Positions 23,262 through 31,625 of a DNA stretch of 45,541 bases are shown piece after piece (within the stretch, counting starts at the first letter, position 1; every line of letters starts with the position of its first letter). The translations under genes were made by a program, and so were the position numbers. The stretch spans positions 1 through 45,541 of IMG/VR virus record IMGVR_UViG_3300050121_000128, one strand, 5' to 3'. This DNA comes from a virus. The notes beneath the pieces are model-generated. The model was given only the letters and a program-made list of their open reading frames with translations. It was not told where the DNA came from and ran no database searches.

Positions 23262-23476
23262 TGGAAGTTTTTACGCAAAAGGCCCGCCTGGATTTGGTGG
23301 AGGCCTTGGGCCTGGACCCGAAAAGTATTCAGAGCATCAATATTCAACTCGATGGTCAGCAAACGCCGACCGTCACGATTGTGAAATACATTACTGATGA
23401 CCAGATGAAGGTACTAGGCCAGATGCTCCAGGGCTTTGAACTGGTCGAGAAGTGGGCAATTCCGCTGGAGCAATGA
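23261..23476 (+). CDS. hypothetical small protein (71 aa)
   Basis: The start ATG shares a base with the upstream stop, so translation is probably coupled. The product is soluble and mixed, starting MEVFTQKARLDLVEALGL. No motif is visible. Its conserved-looking place between neck genes suggests an assembly or connector function, unproved. Confidence 0.55.
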   Translation: MEVFTQKARLDLVEALGLDPKSIQSINIQLDGQQTPTVTIVKYITDDQMKVLGQMLQGFELVEKWAIPLEQ

Positions 23477-23477
23477 C

Positions 23478-23981
23478 GTGATTCTGGTACTTGGTATCAT
23501 CGATATCCCATACGCGCAAGCTGGGTCAGCGATGAAGAAGGTCAAGAAGGCTCCTAAGGGTAAGGCAACGGCTAAGGCCGCCAAACCCAAGAAGGCTCCT
23601 GCCCAACGCGAGGAAACCACGGGTGAAGTAGCTTCGGCGCTGGAAGAAAAGTATCAGATCATGCAGCATTTCTTTGACGAGTATGAAGGTGTGTTCATGT
23701 ACGACCTGATTGAGGATCTTGAAAAGCAGATTTTCAACTTGAATAACGGATCTCCCGTATTTGAAGGTGGCCCGTTCAAGAGTGGGTTGGAAAAGATGAA
23801 GGTATTGTTTGTCCAGTTTTTGGATGATCGGGAAATCGAACATCTGGGCATCCCTGGGGTGCCAACCAAGGCCGCGCTCGACGGAGTGCAGTCGAAGTTC
23901 AAGTTATTTAAGGGCGAACGCCGCGCCAGTTTTATCGATACGGGGCTGTACCAACAGTCGTTCAAGGCCTGGACTGAGTAG
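23478..23981 (+). CDS. putative tail completion / neck protein (167 aa)
   Basis: The start is set at GTG 23478 because CTGGAGCAATGAC gives a well-spaced ribosome site. An in-frame ATG at 23532 would drop the segment ILVLGIIDIPYA, which looks conserved and folded. After it comes a Lys/Ala-rich linker (about residues 19-45, reminiscent of a DNA-binding or flexible tail), then a helical domain ending SFKAWTE. It is probably a neck or tail-terminator component. Family not firmly recognised. Confidence 0.5.
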   Translation: MILVLGIIDIPYAQAGSAMKKVKKAPKGKATAKAAKPKKAPAQREETTGEVASALEEKYQIMQHFFDEYEGVFMYDLIEDLEKQIFNLNNGSPVFEGGPFKSGLEKMKVLFVQFLDDREIEHLGIPGVPTKAALDGVQSKFKLFKGERRASFIDTGLYQQSFKAWTE

Positions 23982-23987
23982 CACAGC

Positions 23988-24003
23988 GCGCAATCAATTG
24001 CGG
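23988..24003 (-). repeat. 16-bp dispersed palindrome, copy 7 (inverted)
   Basis: GCGCAATCAATTGCGG. It starts 7 nt after a stop codon and continues into GGAAG, the ribosome binding site of the gene at 24014. Confidence 0.85.
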
Positions 24004-24013
24004 AAGAACTGAC

Positions 24014-25042
24014 ATGCCGGGATCAATCGCTGAGTCGTATGAAAGCCAAGGGCCGCTGAATGCACCACTTCAGCAGGGCCTGGAGACGATTTCCCAGGAC
24101 CAGGAGATATTGTTCACCCAGTACGTGAAGCTGATCCTACCGCTGGATGGTTATGTGTTTTGGGTGCGGTCTGATCTGGTGGGGGCGGCTGCGCTGTGCA
24201 ACTGCTATAACTGCTCGAATCAGCAGGTTACCCCGACTACGCCCTATGTGAATCCTACCCAGGCCGTGCTTGGGCCGCCTGGACCCTACCTGAAAGTACA
24301 AGGATCTCTGCACTACAGTACGTCTGTACGGCAGTCCGAAGATGAGACGATGGCCGTGAATAGTGTTATCTTCACCGCCCAGTCGGAAGTCAACGATTTC
24401 AACTTGATTGGCCCGACCGTGATGTACATCGGGACGTTTGAAGGCCGCAGATTCGCCTTCAGCAAGCGCGATGCTTGGTACAAGCAAGCTGGCCTTTATC
24501 ACTACCAGGGCGACGCCGTGTACCCGGCCCTGGCGAGTCAGCTAGTTGATGATGTAAGTGCGTTTGACACCACAAACGTAATCGTTAGCAATAGCTTACC
24601 GATCTGGCTGGCGCTAAATCAGTTCATGCCTATGTATCCGAGCTTTTTGGTGGAGGAAAACATACCACCGCCCTATGCCTCAGTGCATATTCCCCCCGAC
24701 AGTACGACCGCTGTAGCCGCAAGGCCTGCGTGGGGCCACACAGGAACCCATAGCCAGCTAGTGAAAGAAAAGGTTAAGATCACGGTGTACGGTTTGCGCA
24801 ACTTCAGTGCGCTGGATTTTCAAGATTACGTTTTTCAAAACAGTCTTGATAACCCGACGGTCTGGGGGTTGATGAACATGCCGGTGATGCAGGATGAGAA
24901 GCGGATCCAGTCAGAACTGACCGTGATTGCGCAGAAGAAGTCTTTCGAAATGGAAGTGAATTACTACCAGATTCGAGTCCGAGACATCGCAAGGCAGTTG
25001 ATCCAAGGAGCAGTACCAGATATTTATCTTGAACCCCTGTAA
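24014..25042 (+). CDS. virion structural protein of the neck/tail region (342 aa)
   Basis: A 342-residue soluble protein with an acidic N-terminus and mixed alpha/beta content. Landmarks are ALCNCYNCSN (three Cys residues, possibly metal-binding or a disulphide), a GPTVMYIGTFEGRRFAFS segment and a C-terminal helix ending PDIYLEPL. It lies between the neck gene and the decoration/sheath genes, a position usually taken by tail terminator or connector proteins. The family is not recognised with certainty. Confidence 0.55.
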   Translation: MPGSIAESYESQGPLNAPLQQGLETISQDQEILFTQYVKLILPLDGYVFWVRSDLVGAAALCNCYNCSNQQVTPTTPYVNPTQAVLGPPGPYLKVQGSLHYSTSVRQSEDETMAVNSVIFTAQSEVNDFNLIGPTVMYIGTFEGRRFAFSKRDAWYKQAGLYHYQGDAVYPALASQLVDDVSAFDTTNVIVSNSLPIWLALNQFMPMYPSFLVEENIPPPYASVHIPPDSTTAVAARPAWGHTGTHSQLVKEKVKITVYGLRNFSALDFQDYVFQNSLDNPTVWGLMNMPVMQDEKRIQSELTVIAQKKSFEMEVNYYQIRVRDIARQLIQGAVPDIYLEPL

Positions 25043-25073
25043 GGGGATTTGCTAACCAAGTAGGGAGTTCAAA

Positions 25074-25400
25074 ATGTCACAAGGTCCGTTGGGTGTAAGC
25101 ATCACCAATGTCGAAGGCAGCAACTCCAAGCTGAATTTGACTGCCGGTGCCACGCTGGTGAAGCCGCAACCGGGTCGCATCCTGTCGCTCGTTATCAATA
25201 CTCCTGGGTCGACCACGACCACCCCGAGTGTTGTTATGTACGACTCGGCTACGACCGCAGGTACGGCTACTGCAAACATTGTCTATGCCAGCCCTGACAA
25301 CGTGGCGGCAGGTACGGTGATTCCGGTGAATTTTCCGGTCCAGAATGGGCTTGTCGTCGTGCCAGAAACCGGGTGCGTTTGCTCCCTTTCGTACAACTAA
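25074..25400 (+). CDS. small virion protein A of a tandem paralogous pair (108 aa)
   Basis: A 108-residue beta-rich protein starting MSQGPLGVSITNVEGSNSK. It shares a clear pattern with the next gene: VKPQPGRILSL versus VKSQPGKVLQA, YDSATTAGTATANIVYAS versus YDSATTAGTAAANLVYAS, and PVQNGLVVV versus PMQNGIVAV. The fold pattern resembles small phage surface or decoration proteins. The AGGGAGTTCAAA ribosome site is strong. A short terminator separates it from its sibling. Confidence 0.65.
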   Translation: MSQGPLGVSITNVEGSNSKLNLTAGATLVKPQPGRILSLVINTPGSTTTTPSVVMYDSATTAGTATANIVYASPDNVAAGTVIPVNFPVQNGLVVVPETGCVCSLSYN

Positions 25401-25419
25401 GAGCCGGTGGCTCATTTTT
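25401..25419 (+). terminator. short intrinsic terminator between the tandem paralogues
   Basis: GAGCC-GGT-GGCTC forms a 5-bp stem right after the stop codon, followed by ATTTTTA. The stem is short, so it is likely an attenuating terminator that lowers downstream expression. Confidence 0.6.
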
Positions 25420-25438
25420 AACGCATTAGGAGTTTAAA

Positions 25439-25756
25439 ATGCCACAAGGTCAAATTGCATTGGCAAACACCCCGAGCAACGGCTCGAAGTCTGCCCTTGG
25501 TCTTACGGATGCAGCAGTTAATCTGGTGAAGTCACAACCGGGTAAGGTGCTGCAAGCAAATGTGGTTGTTGCCCTGGCTGGCGCGTTGTCGATTTATGAC
25601 AGTGCGACTACCGCAGGCACCGCCGCAGCAAATCTGGTGTACGCCAGTAGCACGACTGTGGCGATTGGCACGATCATTGAACTGGATTTCCCGATGCAGA
25701 ACGGCATTGTCGCCGTGCTCGGAAGCACCGGTCAAGTCGCGCTGTCATACGTCTAA
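25439..25756 (+). CDS. small virion protein B of a tandem paralogous pair (105 aa)
   Basis: Same length class and repeated landmarks as the gene before it (SQPGKVL, YDSATTAGTAAANLVYAS, MQNGIVAV), with a more divergent N-terminus (MPQGQIALANTPSNGSK). Tandem duplication is the simplest origin. The ribosome site TAGGAGTTTAAA is nearly the same as that of the sibling. Probably a virion surface, neck or tail protein. Confidence 0.65.
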   Translation: MPQGQIALANTPSNGSKSALGLTDAAVNLVKSQPGKVLQANVVVALAGALSIYDSATTAGTAAANLVYASSTTVAIGTIIELDFPMQNGIVAVLGSTGQVALSYV

Positions 25757-25799
25757 GCACGGTGTGAGAAATAACGTCTAACCTCTAAGGGATTCGGCC

Positions 25800-27179
25800 A
25801 TGACGAACGCAATTGTTCAAGTCAGCGTAAGCCAAACCATTGCACCAGCACCAAGTAAGTTGCAACGGACTGGCGCGATGATTAGTCAGGGGGGTACGAC
25901 GCTCACCCCGGGGACTTACTCGCTTCTGACGCAGGACTCAGACCTGACGCCGCTTCTGACGCAGCCTCAGACCAATAGCACGCTTGCCTGGGCGTCGTCG
26001 GTTGTGACCGTTACGACTGCGGTGGCTCACGGCTACCCGACCGGCGCGCTAATCAACCTGACCATCTCCGGTGCGAACCCTGCCGGTTATAACGGCACGT
26101 TCCTGGCGACCATTACCAGCAGCACGCAATTTACTTATCCGCTAACTGGTAACCCCGGCGCGCAGGTAAGTGCTGGTACGACGGTCAATGCCTTCGTGAC
26201 CCAACTAGGGGCCATGGTCAACACGTTCTACGACCAGAACGGTCTGTTGAGTGTGTATGTGCTTGAGCTTGGCACCGGCACCAGCACGACGGGTATCGCG
26301 TCGCTGGAGGCTTACATTGTCGCCAGCCCTGGTTTCTTCTACAGCTACTTGATTCCGCGTGGCTGGGATGCAGATTCGACTTACCCAGCTTTCCTGGCGA
26401 ACTACAACGCGCCAAACGCGAAGATTTACTTCTACACGACGGTGACGTTGAGTAGCTACGCGGCCTTGACCAACAACCAGTTGAACAAGTGCTGCCCGGT
26501 GCTGATCGAAAGCACGAGTCCGGCTCTGCCGCCCGACGAGTTCTCGATGGCGGCGATGTGGTGGACCACGCTCAATGCCAATCCCAGCAGCACGAACATG
26601 GTGCCTCCGCTGTGCTTCAGCTTCCTGATCGGCGTTACTGCCGGTACTTGGACGGGTCCGCAATTGACTGCGTTCAAGACCAACAATGTCAACTACGTCG
26701 GGACCGGCGCAGAAGGCGGGATCAGCAAAGATATCCTGTACTGGGGCAATATGCCTGACGGCAACCCCTGGAACTACTGGTACTCGGCTGACTGGTCGCA
26801 GATCAATTTGGACCTCGATATCAGCAACACGATTATCAACGGTAGCAACACCAGCATCAATCCGCTCTACTACAACCAGGACGGTGTGAATCGTCTTCAG
26901 GCGACGGCAGTGCAGACGATGCAGGAAGCGATTGCGTACGGCTTGGCGTACGGTACGCTGGTGCAAACCCAGCTTGATCCTACGACCTTTGCCAATAACG
27001 TGTCGGCTGGCCTGTACCTGGGTTATGTGGTGGTCAACGCCGTGCCGGTGGCGACGTGGCTGGCATCGAATCCAAGCACGTATTCCGAGGGTATTTACGG
27101 GGGCTTGGCCGCGCTCTACACGCCAGCCCGAGGGTTTGAACAGATCCTGTTCAACCTTAACGTCAGCAACTTGGCATAA
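25800..27179 (+). CDS. tail sheath protein, DUF3383 type (459 aa)
   Basis: DUF3383-type contractile sheath proteins are recognised by the N-terminal VQVSVSQTIAPAPSKLQRTGA and by the order of landmarks: TYSLLTQDSDLTPLLT, an inserted AHGYPTGALINLTISG module (about residues 60-130), a GWDADSTYPAFLANYN segment and a C-terminal region ending RGFEQILFNLNVSNLA. The sheath contracts to drive the tube through the host envelope. This, with the tube and baseplate genes, fixes the phage as a myovirus. RBS AAGGGATTCGGCC. Confidence 0.85.
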   Translation: MTNAIVQVSVSQTIAPAPSKLQRTGAMISQGGTTLTPGTYSLLTQDSDLTPLLTQPQTNSTLAWASSVVTVTTAVAHGYPTGALINLTISGANPAGYNGTFLATITSSTQFTYPLTGNPGAQVSAGTTVNAFVTQLGAMVNTFYDQNGLLSVYVLELGTGTSTTGIASLEAYIVASPGFFYSYLIPRGWDADSTYPAFLANYNAPNAKIYFYTTVTLSSYAALTNNQLNKCCPVLIESTSPALPPDEFSMAAMWWTTLNANPSSTNMVPPLCFSFLIGVTAGTWTGPQLTAFKTNNVNYVGTGAEGGISKDILYWGNMPDGNPWNYWYSADWSQINLDLDISNTIINGSNTSINPLYYNQDGVNRLQATAVQTMQEAIAYGLAYGTLVQTQLDPTTFANNVSAGLYLGYVVVNAVPVATWLASNPSTYSEGIYGGLAALYTPARGFEQILFNLNVSNLA

Positions 27180-27191
27180 GGGGTATAGAAC

Positions 27192-27644
27192 ATGGCAACG
27201 CAAACTAACCCCCTCATTGCCCAGGGCACGCTTAACCGGCTCCGGGGTAGTGTAGTGTGGGCGAACTTCCCCACGCTGAATGTCACGGCCCCGTTCTTGA
27301 ATAAAGAAGGTATCCGGTTGGCCCTGGATGGCGAGGCTACGACTTTCATCCAGACGATTACCGGCGCGGTAACTTCGCCGGAACCGTACCAGATGATCAC
27401 ACTCACCATGAACATCCTGAAGACGAACGGTCTTGCAGCGCTGTATCAGGCGCAAATGCAGAACTCAACGTTGCTGGGAAATGGCACGGTGATTACCGAC
27501 ACGAACGCCTTGCCGGTCTTCCCGCTGATCAACTGCGCTATCGAGTCGGTGCGCGAGTTGAGCTTTGCCGGTGAAGATGCGGGCTTTGCGGTGGTGGTTC
27601 GTGGCTACTGGATCGTTAATAACGCGCTGTGGAATTTGCTGTAA
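27192..27644 (+). CDS. tail tube protein (150 aa)
   Basis: A 150-residue beta-rich protein 12 nt after the sheath gene, where the tube gene lies in DUF3383 phages. Landmarks: LNRLRGSVVWANFPTLNVTA near residues 14-33, then QMITLTMNILKTNGLAALYQ, and the C-terminal VVVRGYWIVNNALWNLL. It matches the DUF3277-like pattern of myovirus inner tubes. It forms the hexameric tube through which DNA passes. Confidence 0.8.
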   Translation: MATQTNPLIAQGTLNRLRGSVVWANFPTLNVTAPFLNKEGIRLALDGEATTFIQTITGAVTSPEPYQMITLTMNILKTNGLAALYQAQMQNSTLLGNGTVITDTNALPVFPLINCAIESVRELSFAGEDAGFAVVVRGYWIVNNALWNLL

Positions 27645-27671
27645 AAACCAGCGTAGTAGGGCACAGACAAA

Positions 27672-28241
27672 ATGACCAAATTAGATAAAAAACTAAATAT
27701 CGTGCTCCCACTCGATTCTGGGTGGGTACACGCTACCCCTATCTCGTACGATATCTTCGAGAAGTATTTCGTGAGTATCTCCAAGGCTTTCTCGCGGTTG
27801 TTTAACGAGGGCCTTGGCACGTTTGCAGGGCCACGAGTGGCTTACCTGATGCTGAAGAAGGTGGCTGAAGAAGACGGCAACTGGGAAACACCTAATGGTG
27901 ACGGTGTGAGCCAGGGGCTGATGAACGAAATTATCCGGTTGTCGAATGTGTTGCTGCCGGGTGAGCAGGGCTGGACATCACTCCCGTTGTACGAAGCGCT
28001 CCGGCAAGGAAAATTGGACCCTGACGAAAAGGCGGAGGTGCTAAACGGCCTTGTTTTTTTTACTTTGGCTTCGTCGATGGCACGGAAGGCGGACTTGAGG
28101 GGGGTGCTCTCTGGGATAGTAAAATTCTGGGATGGGCAAATCACGTTGTCCGACTCTACGGCTTTTCTAGCCTCCTTGCCGACATTGACACCAGTAGAGC
28201 CTACTGGTCCGAAGGAGCCAGCATCGCCCATACCGTCTTGA
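27672..28241 (+). CDS. tail assembly chaperone, unshifted product (189 aa)
   Basis: The gene lies between tube and tape measure, where tail assembly chaperones are found. The 189-residue zero-frame product is mostly helical with a Pro-rich end (EPTGPKEPASPIPS). A T8 run at 28054-28061 within the LVFFTL codons is a -1 slippery site that joins it to a second product ending at 28369. Such chaperone pairs bind the tape measure protein during tail assembly. Confidence 0.75.
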   Translation: MTKLDKKLNIVLPLDSGWVHATPISYDIFEKYFVSISKAFSRLFNEGLGTFAGPRVAYLMLKKVAEEDGNWETPNGDGVSQGLMNEIIRLSNVLLPGEQGWTSLPLYEALRQGKLDPDEKAEVLNGLVFFTLASSMARKADLRGVLSGIVKFWDGQITLSDSTAFLASLPTLTPVEPTGPKEPASPIPS

Positions 28242-28369
28242 ACTGGGTGGTAGAAGACGGGTATAGGCAGTTTTTTGGTCAGTCAGACTACGAATTTGAA
28301 TTCACGTCCGCACAGCATTACAGGAACCGGCACCTTTTGGCGGCGATGAGGCCTCGGCGGTCCAGATGA
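27672..28369 (+). CDS. tail assembly chaperone, predicted -1 frameshift product (~232 aa)
   Basis: The zero frame is read to TTT-TTT (28056-28061). A -1 slip re-reads base 28061, and the new frame starts YFGFVDGTEGG. It continues through WDSKILGWANHVVRLYGF and LLADIDTSRAYWSEGASIA, and ends MRPRRSR with TGA at 28367-28369. The shifted frame has no start of its own and is closed by a stop at 28022, just upstream of the slip site. Its sequence is clearly protein-like and fills an otherwise empty 128-bp stretch before the tape measure gene. This mirrors the conserved G/GT arrangement of tailed phages. Confidence 0.75.
28055..28061 (+). promoter_or_regulatory. -1 ribosomal frameshift slippery heptamer
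   Basis: T TTT TTT in the X XXY YYZ register of the chaperone frame (P-site TTT 28056-28058, A-site TTT 28059-28061). It lies inside an 8-T run, so some transcriptional slippage is also possible. Confidence 0.75.
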
Positions 28370-28373
28370 AATA

Positions 28374-28389
28374 GCGCAATTGATTGCGG
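28374..28389 (+). repeat. 16-bp dispersed palindrome, copy 8
   Basis: GCGCAATTGATTGCGG, 5 nt after the stop of the frameshift product. It runs into GGAG, the ribosome site of the tape measure gene. This spacing supports 28369 as a true gene end. Confidence 0.85.
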
Positions 28390-28399
28390 AGCGTGAATC

Positions 28400-30379
28400 G
28401 TGGCAGATAAACCAATCCTCAAGATTCCTGTGGACACCCAGGAGTGGGATCAGTTCGTAGATAAGTTCAATGCCTACCAAAAGGTGTTGGAAACCCAGGG
28501 CGAGCAGTGGGCTGACACGAACAAAGGTGTCAAGGAAGTCTCGAAATCCTTCGATCAAGTAGAAGGGTCGTTCGACAAGTTGGTTAAGGCCGCAGTAAAT
28601 CCCGCGTTCGCTGATAAGAGTACCGGCACCTTTGCACGCTTTGAGAAAAGCTCGCAGAAGACTGCTGGGTTCTGGAAAGCCACCGAGCGCTCGCTCGAAA
28701 AAACCAGTAAGTATTTCGAAACCTTCGTGCGTTCGGGCATCAAGTGGGAAGGACTCGCCAAGGGCGGCGGCTTGATCGGTGGGGTGCTAGGTATTGGTGG
28801 TGCCATATTGGGCGCTACTGAAAAGGCCTCGAATGACTTTGCTGGTCAAAATAAGCTGAATCGCTCTCTTGGATTAAAGCCAGGGGAGCAACAGGCGTTC
28901 ACCAACGCGTTTGGTCCTGCGGGCGCTGATGATGCACTGCTCGCCAAGATGGCAGCGGCTAAGAACGACCCTAACCAGTGGCACGGGTTGTTGGCGGCTG
29001 GTATCAATCAGCAGGAAATCCTAAGTAAGAACCCTGAGCAGCTTGCCGCCGAGTTTATGGAAAAGGCGGGGGATCGCTTTAACAAGCTGGGTCCGAATGG
29101 CGGCGCTTGGGCGAATTCCACAGGTGTGTCAGAGTTCCTGGACCCTAATCAGCTTCGGCTTGCTGGTTCGTATAACCACGGCCAGTATCAGGGCTTCCAA
29201 GGGCAATACGAGCAAGACGTACCGAAGTTTGCCGCCCAGCAGTCTGTGCTGGATGAAGCTACCAAGGCCAAACAGGATTTCGATAAGGCGTGGACTCAGC
29301 TTGATTTGGCGTTTGACAAGGCGGCGATGAAACTCACGCCGGATGTGGTCAAGCTGGTAGACGAGTTCGCAGATATGGTGAGTGCGTTTGCTGATTCGAA
29401 AGAATTCGCTACGGATGTCAAGGATTTCAAGGAAGACATCCACACTATGGGTGTGGCCGCCAAGTGGGTAGCTGATCATTTAAATCACCTATTCGGGCTA
29501 GACAAGCCGGGTGCCGATAAGAAGACTCACGTAGACCCACAGGGGTGGGGTGGGAAGCTGTTGTCGTTTGGTAAGTACACCTGGGATGCCATAACTGGGA
29601 ATCAGTTCACGCCACCTAAATACGATTACGGTGGTGATGACGACACTTCAGATGCGAATGGTGGCGCACCGAACGGTAGCGCGGGCTATGAAGACAAGAT
29701 GCTCGACGCGATTAAGATGAACGAGTCGAGCGGTGTGAATGGCAAGACGAACCCTGACACGGGCGCGGCTGGCCTGTATGGCATCATGCCCGAAAACTCT
29801 ACGAAAGCCGGTATCGACCCGATGGATCCGGTGGCTAGTCGCGGATTGGCTAAAAAGATTTATGACAGTTTCCTCACCAAGTACCACGGTGACAGTGCAA
29901 AGGCTCTGGCCGCTTATGACGGCTTCGGCGGCTTGGATAAAGACATTGCCAAGTACGGCGATCAGTGGCGCAGCCATATTGACGAATATCAAAGTACAGG
30001 TGAGACCATTAAGTATCTGAAGCGCATCGAAAAGCAGGGGCTTAATATTGGCCCCGGGACTAATGACGCCGATACCAAACCCAGCAAGCTCGACACCACG
30101 CCGATTGATGGTATGGATGTGCAACCGTACACGCCAGAAGAAGAGAAGGCGAAAGATCAGAGTGATAAGCAGTATGTGAAGGACCAGATGAAGGGCAACC
30201 GTAATATGTTTGGGGTATTTCAAGACCTGTTCACCCCTGGTGCTGGGAATAAGTACCTACCCCCGGACAATCAGTCCAAGGCTACGTCTGGTCAGCAAGC
30301 GCCCTATAACATCAATGTCTCGGTCAGCGCTCCCCCTGGCACTAACACGGCTGTAACGGCTGGGGGGCTGGCACAGTGA
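28400..30379 (+). CDS. tape measure protein with C-terminal lytic transglycosylase-like domain (659 aa)
   Basis: Starts at GTG 28400 after GCGGAGCGTGAATC. Residues ~1-115 are helical and charged. About 118-141 is a Gly/hydrophobic segment typical of tape measures, followed by long helices. About 430-520 is a lytic-transglycosylase (SLT-like) domain: candidate catalytic Glu442 in KMNESSG, then TGAAGLYGIMPENS and LAAYDGFGG. The C-terminal ~140 residues are polar and disordered. Tape measures set tail length; at about 1.5 A per residue, 659 residues suggest a tail near 100 nm. The enzyme domain would open peptidoglycan during DNA entry. Confidence 0.8.
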   Translation: MADKPILKIPVDTQEWDQFVDKFNAYQKVLETQGEQWADTNKGVKEVSKSFDQVEGSFDKLVKAAVNPAFADKSTGTFARFEKSSQKTAGFWKATERSLEKTSKYFETFVRSGIKWEGLAKGGGLIGGVLGIGGAILGATEKASNDFAGQNKLNRSLGLKPGEQQAFTNAFGPAGADDALLAKMAAAKNDPNQWHGLLAAGINQQEILSKNPEQLAAEFMEKAGDRFNKLGPNGGAWANSTGVSEFLDPNQLRLAGSYNHGQYQGFQGQYEQDVPKFAAQQSVLDEATKAKQDFDKAWTQLDLAFDKAAMKLTPDVVKLVDEFADMVSAFADSKEFATDVKDFKEDIHTMGVAAKWVADHLNHLFGLDKPGADKKTHVDPQGWGGKLLSFGKYTWDAITGNQFTPPKYDYGGDDDTSDANGGAPNGSAGYEDKMLDAIKMNESSGVNGKTNPDTGAAGLYGIMPENSTKAGIDPMDPVASRGLAKKIYDSFLTKYHGDSAKALAAYDGFGGLDKDIAKYGDQWRSHIDEYQSTGETIKYLKRIEKQGLNIGPGTNDADTKPSKLDTTPIDGMDVQPYTPEEEKAKDQSDKQYVKDQMKGNRNMFGVFQDLFTPGAGNKYLPPDNQSKATSGQQAPYNINVSVSAPPGTNTAVTAGGLAQ

Positions 30380-31623
30380 GGTATTACCGCGTAGTCATTA
30401 CTGACCCGACCACGAATGAAATTCTGGTGCCGAATTACAACGGTATTCCGGGTTTCACACGGGTGGGGAACGATACGAACATTTCGTCGTACACCAGTCT
30501 TAATTACGGTCAGACTGTGACTGCGTTTGGCAGCACGAATATGTCAGCCCAGATGGTGGAAGTAGATATCCCAGTGGGGTTTTTGCATCAGCCTGGGCAG
30601 AATGCTTACATCAAGATTCATGGGGTGGGCATTGCCGAAATCGGCCAAGCAGCAGATTTACAGGGTATGAACATCGCCGTGTATGGGGGTATGGCCGCTG
30701 GCCTACCTTTGGCTAACCCGCTTGAATCAGGGCTGTTGGTCAACGCCATGGTACTCCAGTCGTTTGGAATTTGGCTGGGACACGAGCAGTCGCTCAATAT
30801 GTTCATGACTTTTCAAGGTAGTAGTCCTACATCGAACCAAACCTCTGGCAATCCGAGCAGTACGAGCACTGTGCCAGTCCCGACTACGAATGAAAATCCG
30901 GCCAATATTGTCTTTCAATGGCGACCGGGCCAACCCCTGCTCACACCAGTGGTTAATACCTTACAAGTTGCGTACCCGAAGTACTCGATTGCCGGAGCCG
31001 TGCATAGTGGATTAGTGTGGAGTGGCGCGACTGCCACGGGCTATTTCAATACGCTTGAGCAGTTTTCTGCCTATTTATATCAAAAGTCACTTTCTATCAT
31101 TAGTGGCTATGCGCCTATTAATCCACTACCACAGAACTACCCCAGCAATTACCCAGGGGTGCGGCTTGCATTGCAAAACAATACGATTACGATTCAGGAT
31201 GGCACGACGCAAACCACGCCGAAGCAGATCCAGTTTATTGATTTGGTGGGCCAACCGACTTGGAGCCAACGCTATCAAGTGCAGGTGACGTGCGTAATGA
31301 GAGCGGATATTAACTGTGGTGATTATGTGCGGCTCCCGCCGTCCCCAGGAATCACCACGCTGGGTAGTAACAGTGAGTACTTCAACCCTTCTGGGGGCAA
31401 CATATACGCGACTGCTAAGGACAGCAGCATCTTCAGCGGGGTTTTTGAAGTGATAGCTGTTCGACATGTGGGGAATAACCGGGATCCGAATGCTCAGTCC
31501 TGGGTGACCACACTCGATTTATTGAATATGTCTTACGGGCAACCAGAGGTCGTAGATACCCTGCCAGTCTTGTACAATGGCCCTACTGGTGGTAGCGCAT
31601 ATTCTTTCTATTTGCCGAGTTAG
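30376..31623 (+). CDS. baseplate hub-like tail protein (415 aa)
   Basis: GTG at 30376 overlaps the tape measure stop. The 415-residue protein has mixed alpha/beta content, with a Ser/Thr/Pro linker at about 148-175 (SNQTSGNPSSTSTVPVP). Its C-terminal region carries VIAVRHVGNNRDPNAQSW and VTTLDLL, similar to the end of hub or late-control (gpD-like) proteins that contact the spike. The position directly after the tape measure fits a hub protein. Family assignment is moderate. Confidence 0.6.
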   Translation: MRYYRVVITDPTTNEILVPNYNGIPGFTRVGNDTNISSYTSLNYGQTVTAFGSTNMSAQMVEVDIPVGFLHQPGQNAYIKIHGVGIAEIGQAADLQGMNIAVYGGMAAGLPLANPLESGLLVNAMVLQSFGIWLGHEQSLNMFMTFQGSSPTSNQTSGNPSSTSTVPVPTTNENPANIVFQWRPGQPLLTPVVNTLQVAYPKYSIAGAVHSGLVWSGATATGYFNTLEQFSAYLYQKSLSIISGYAPINPLPQNYPSNYPGVRLALQNNTITIQDGTTQTTPKQIQFIDLVGQPTWSQRYQVQVTCVMRADINCGDYVRLPPSPGITTLGSNSEYFNPSGGNIYATAKDSSIFSGVFEVIAVRHVGNNRDPNAQSWVTTLDLLNMSYGQPEVVDTLPVLYNGPTGGSAYSFYLPS

Positions 31624-31625
31624 TC

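Noticed and set aside
26658-26673. CCGCAATTGACTGCGT, a possible thirteenth palindrome copy
   Set aside because: Two mismatches break the symmetry, and the sequence encodes PQLTAF of the conserved sheath gene. It is probably chance.
26205-27455. 416-residue minus-strand ORF opposite the sheath and tube genes
   Set aside because: Arg/His-rich composition typical of antisense shadow. It spans two recognised genes and lacks a ribosome site.
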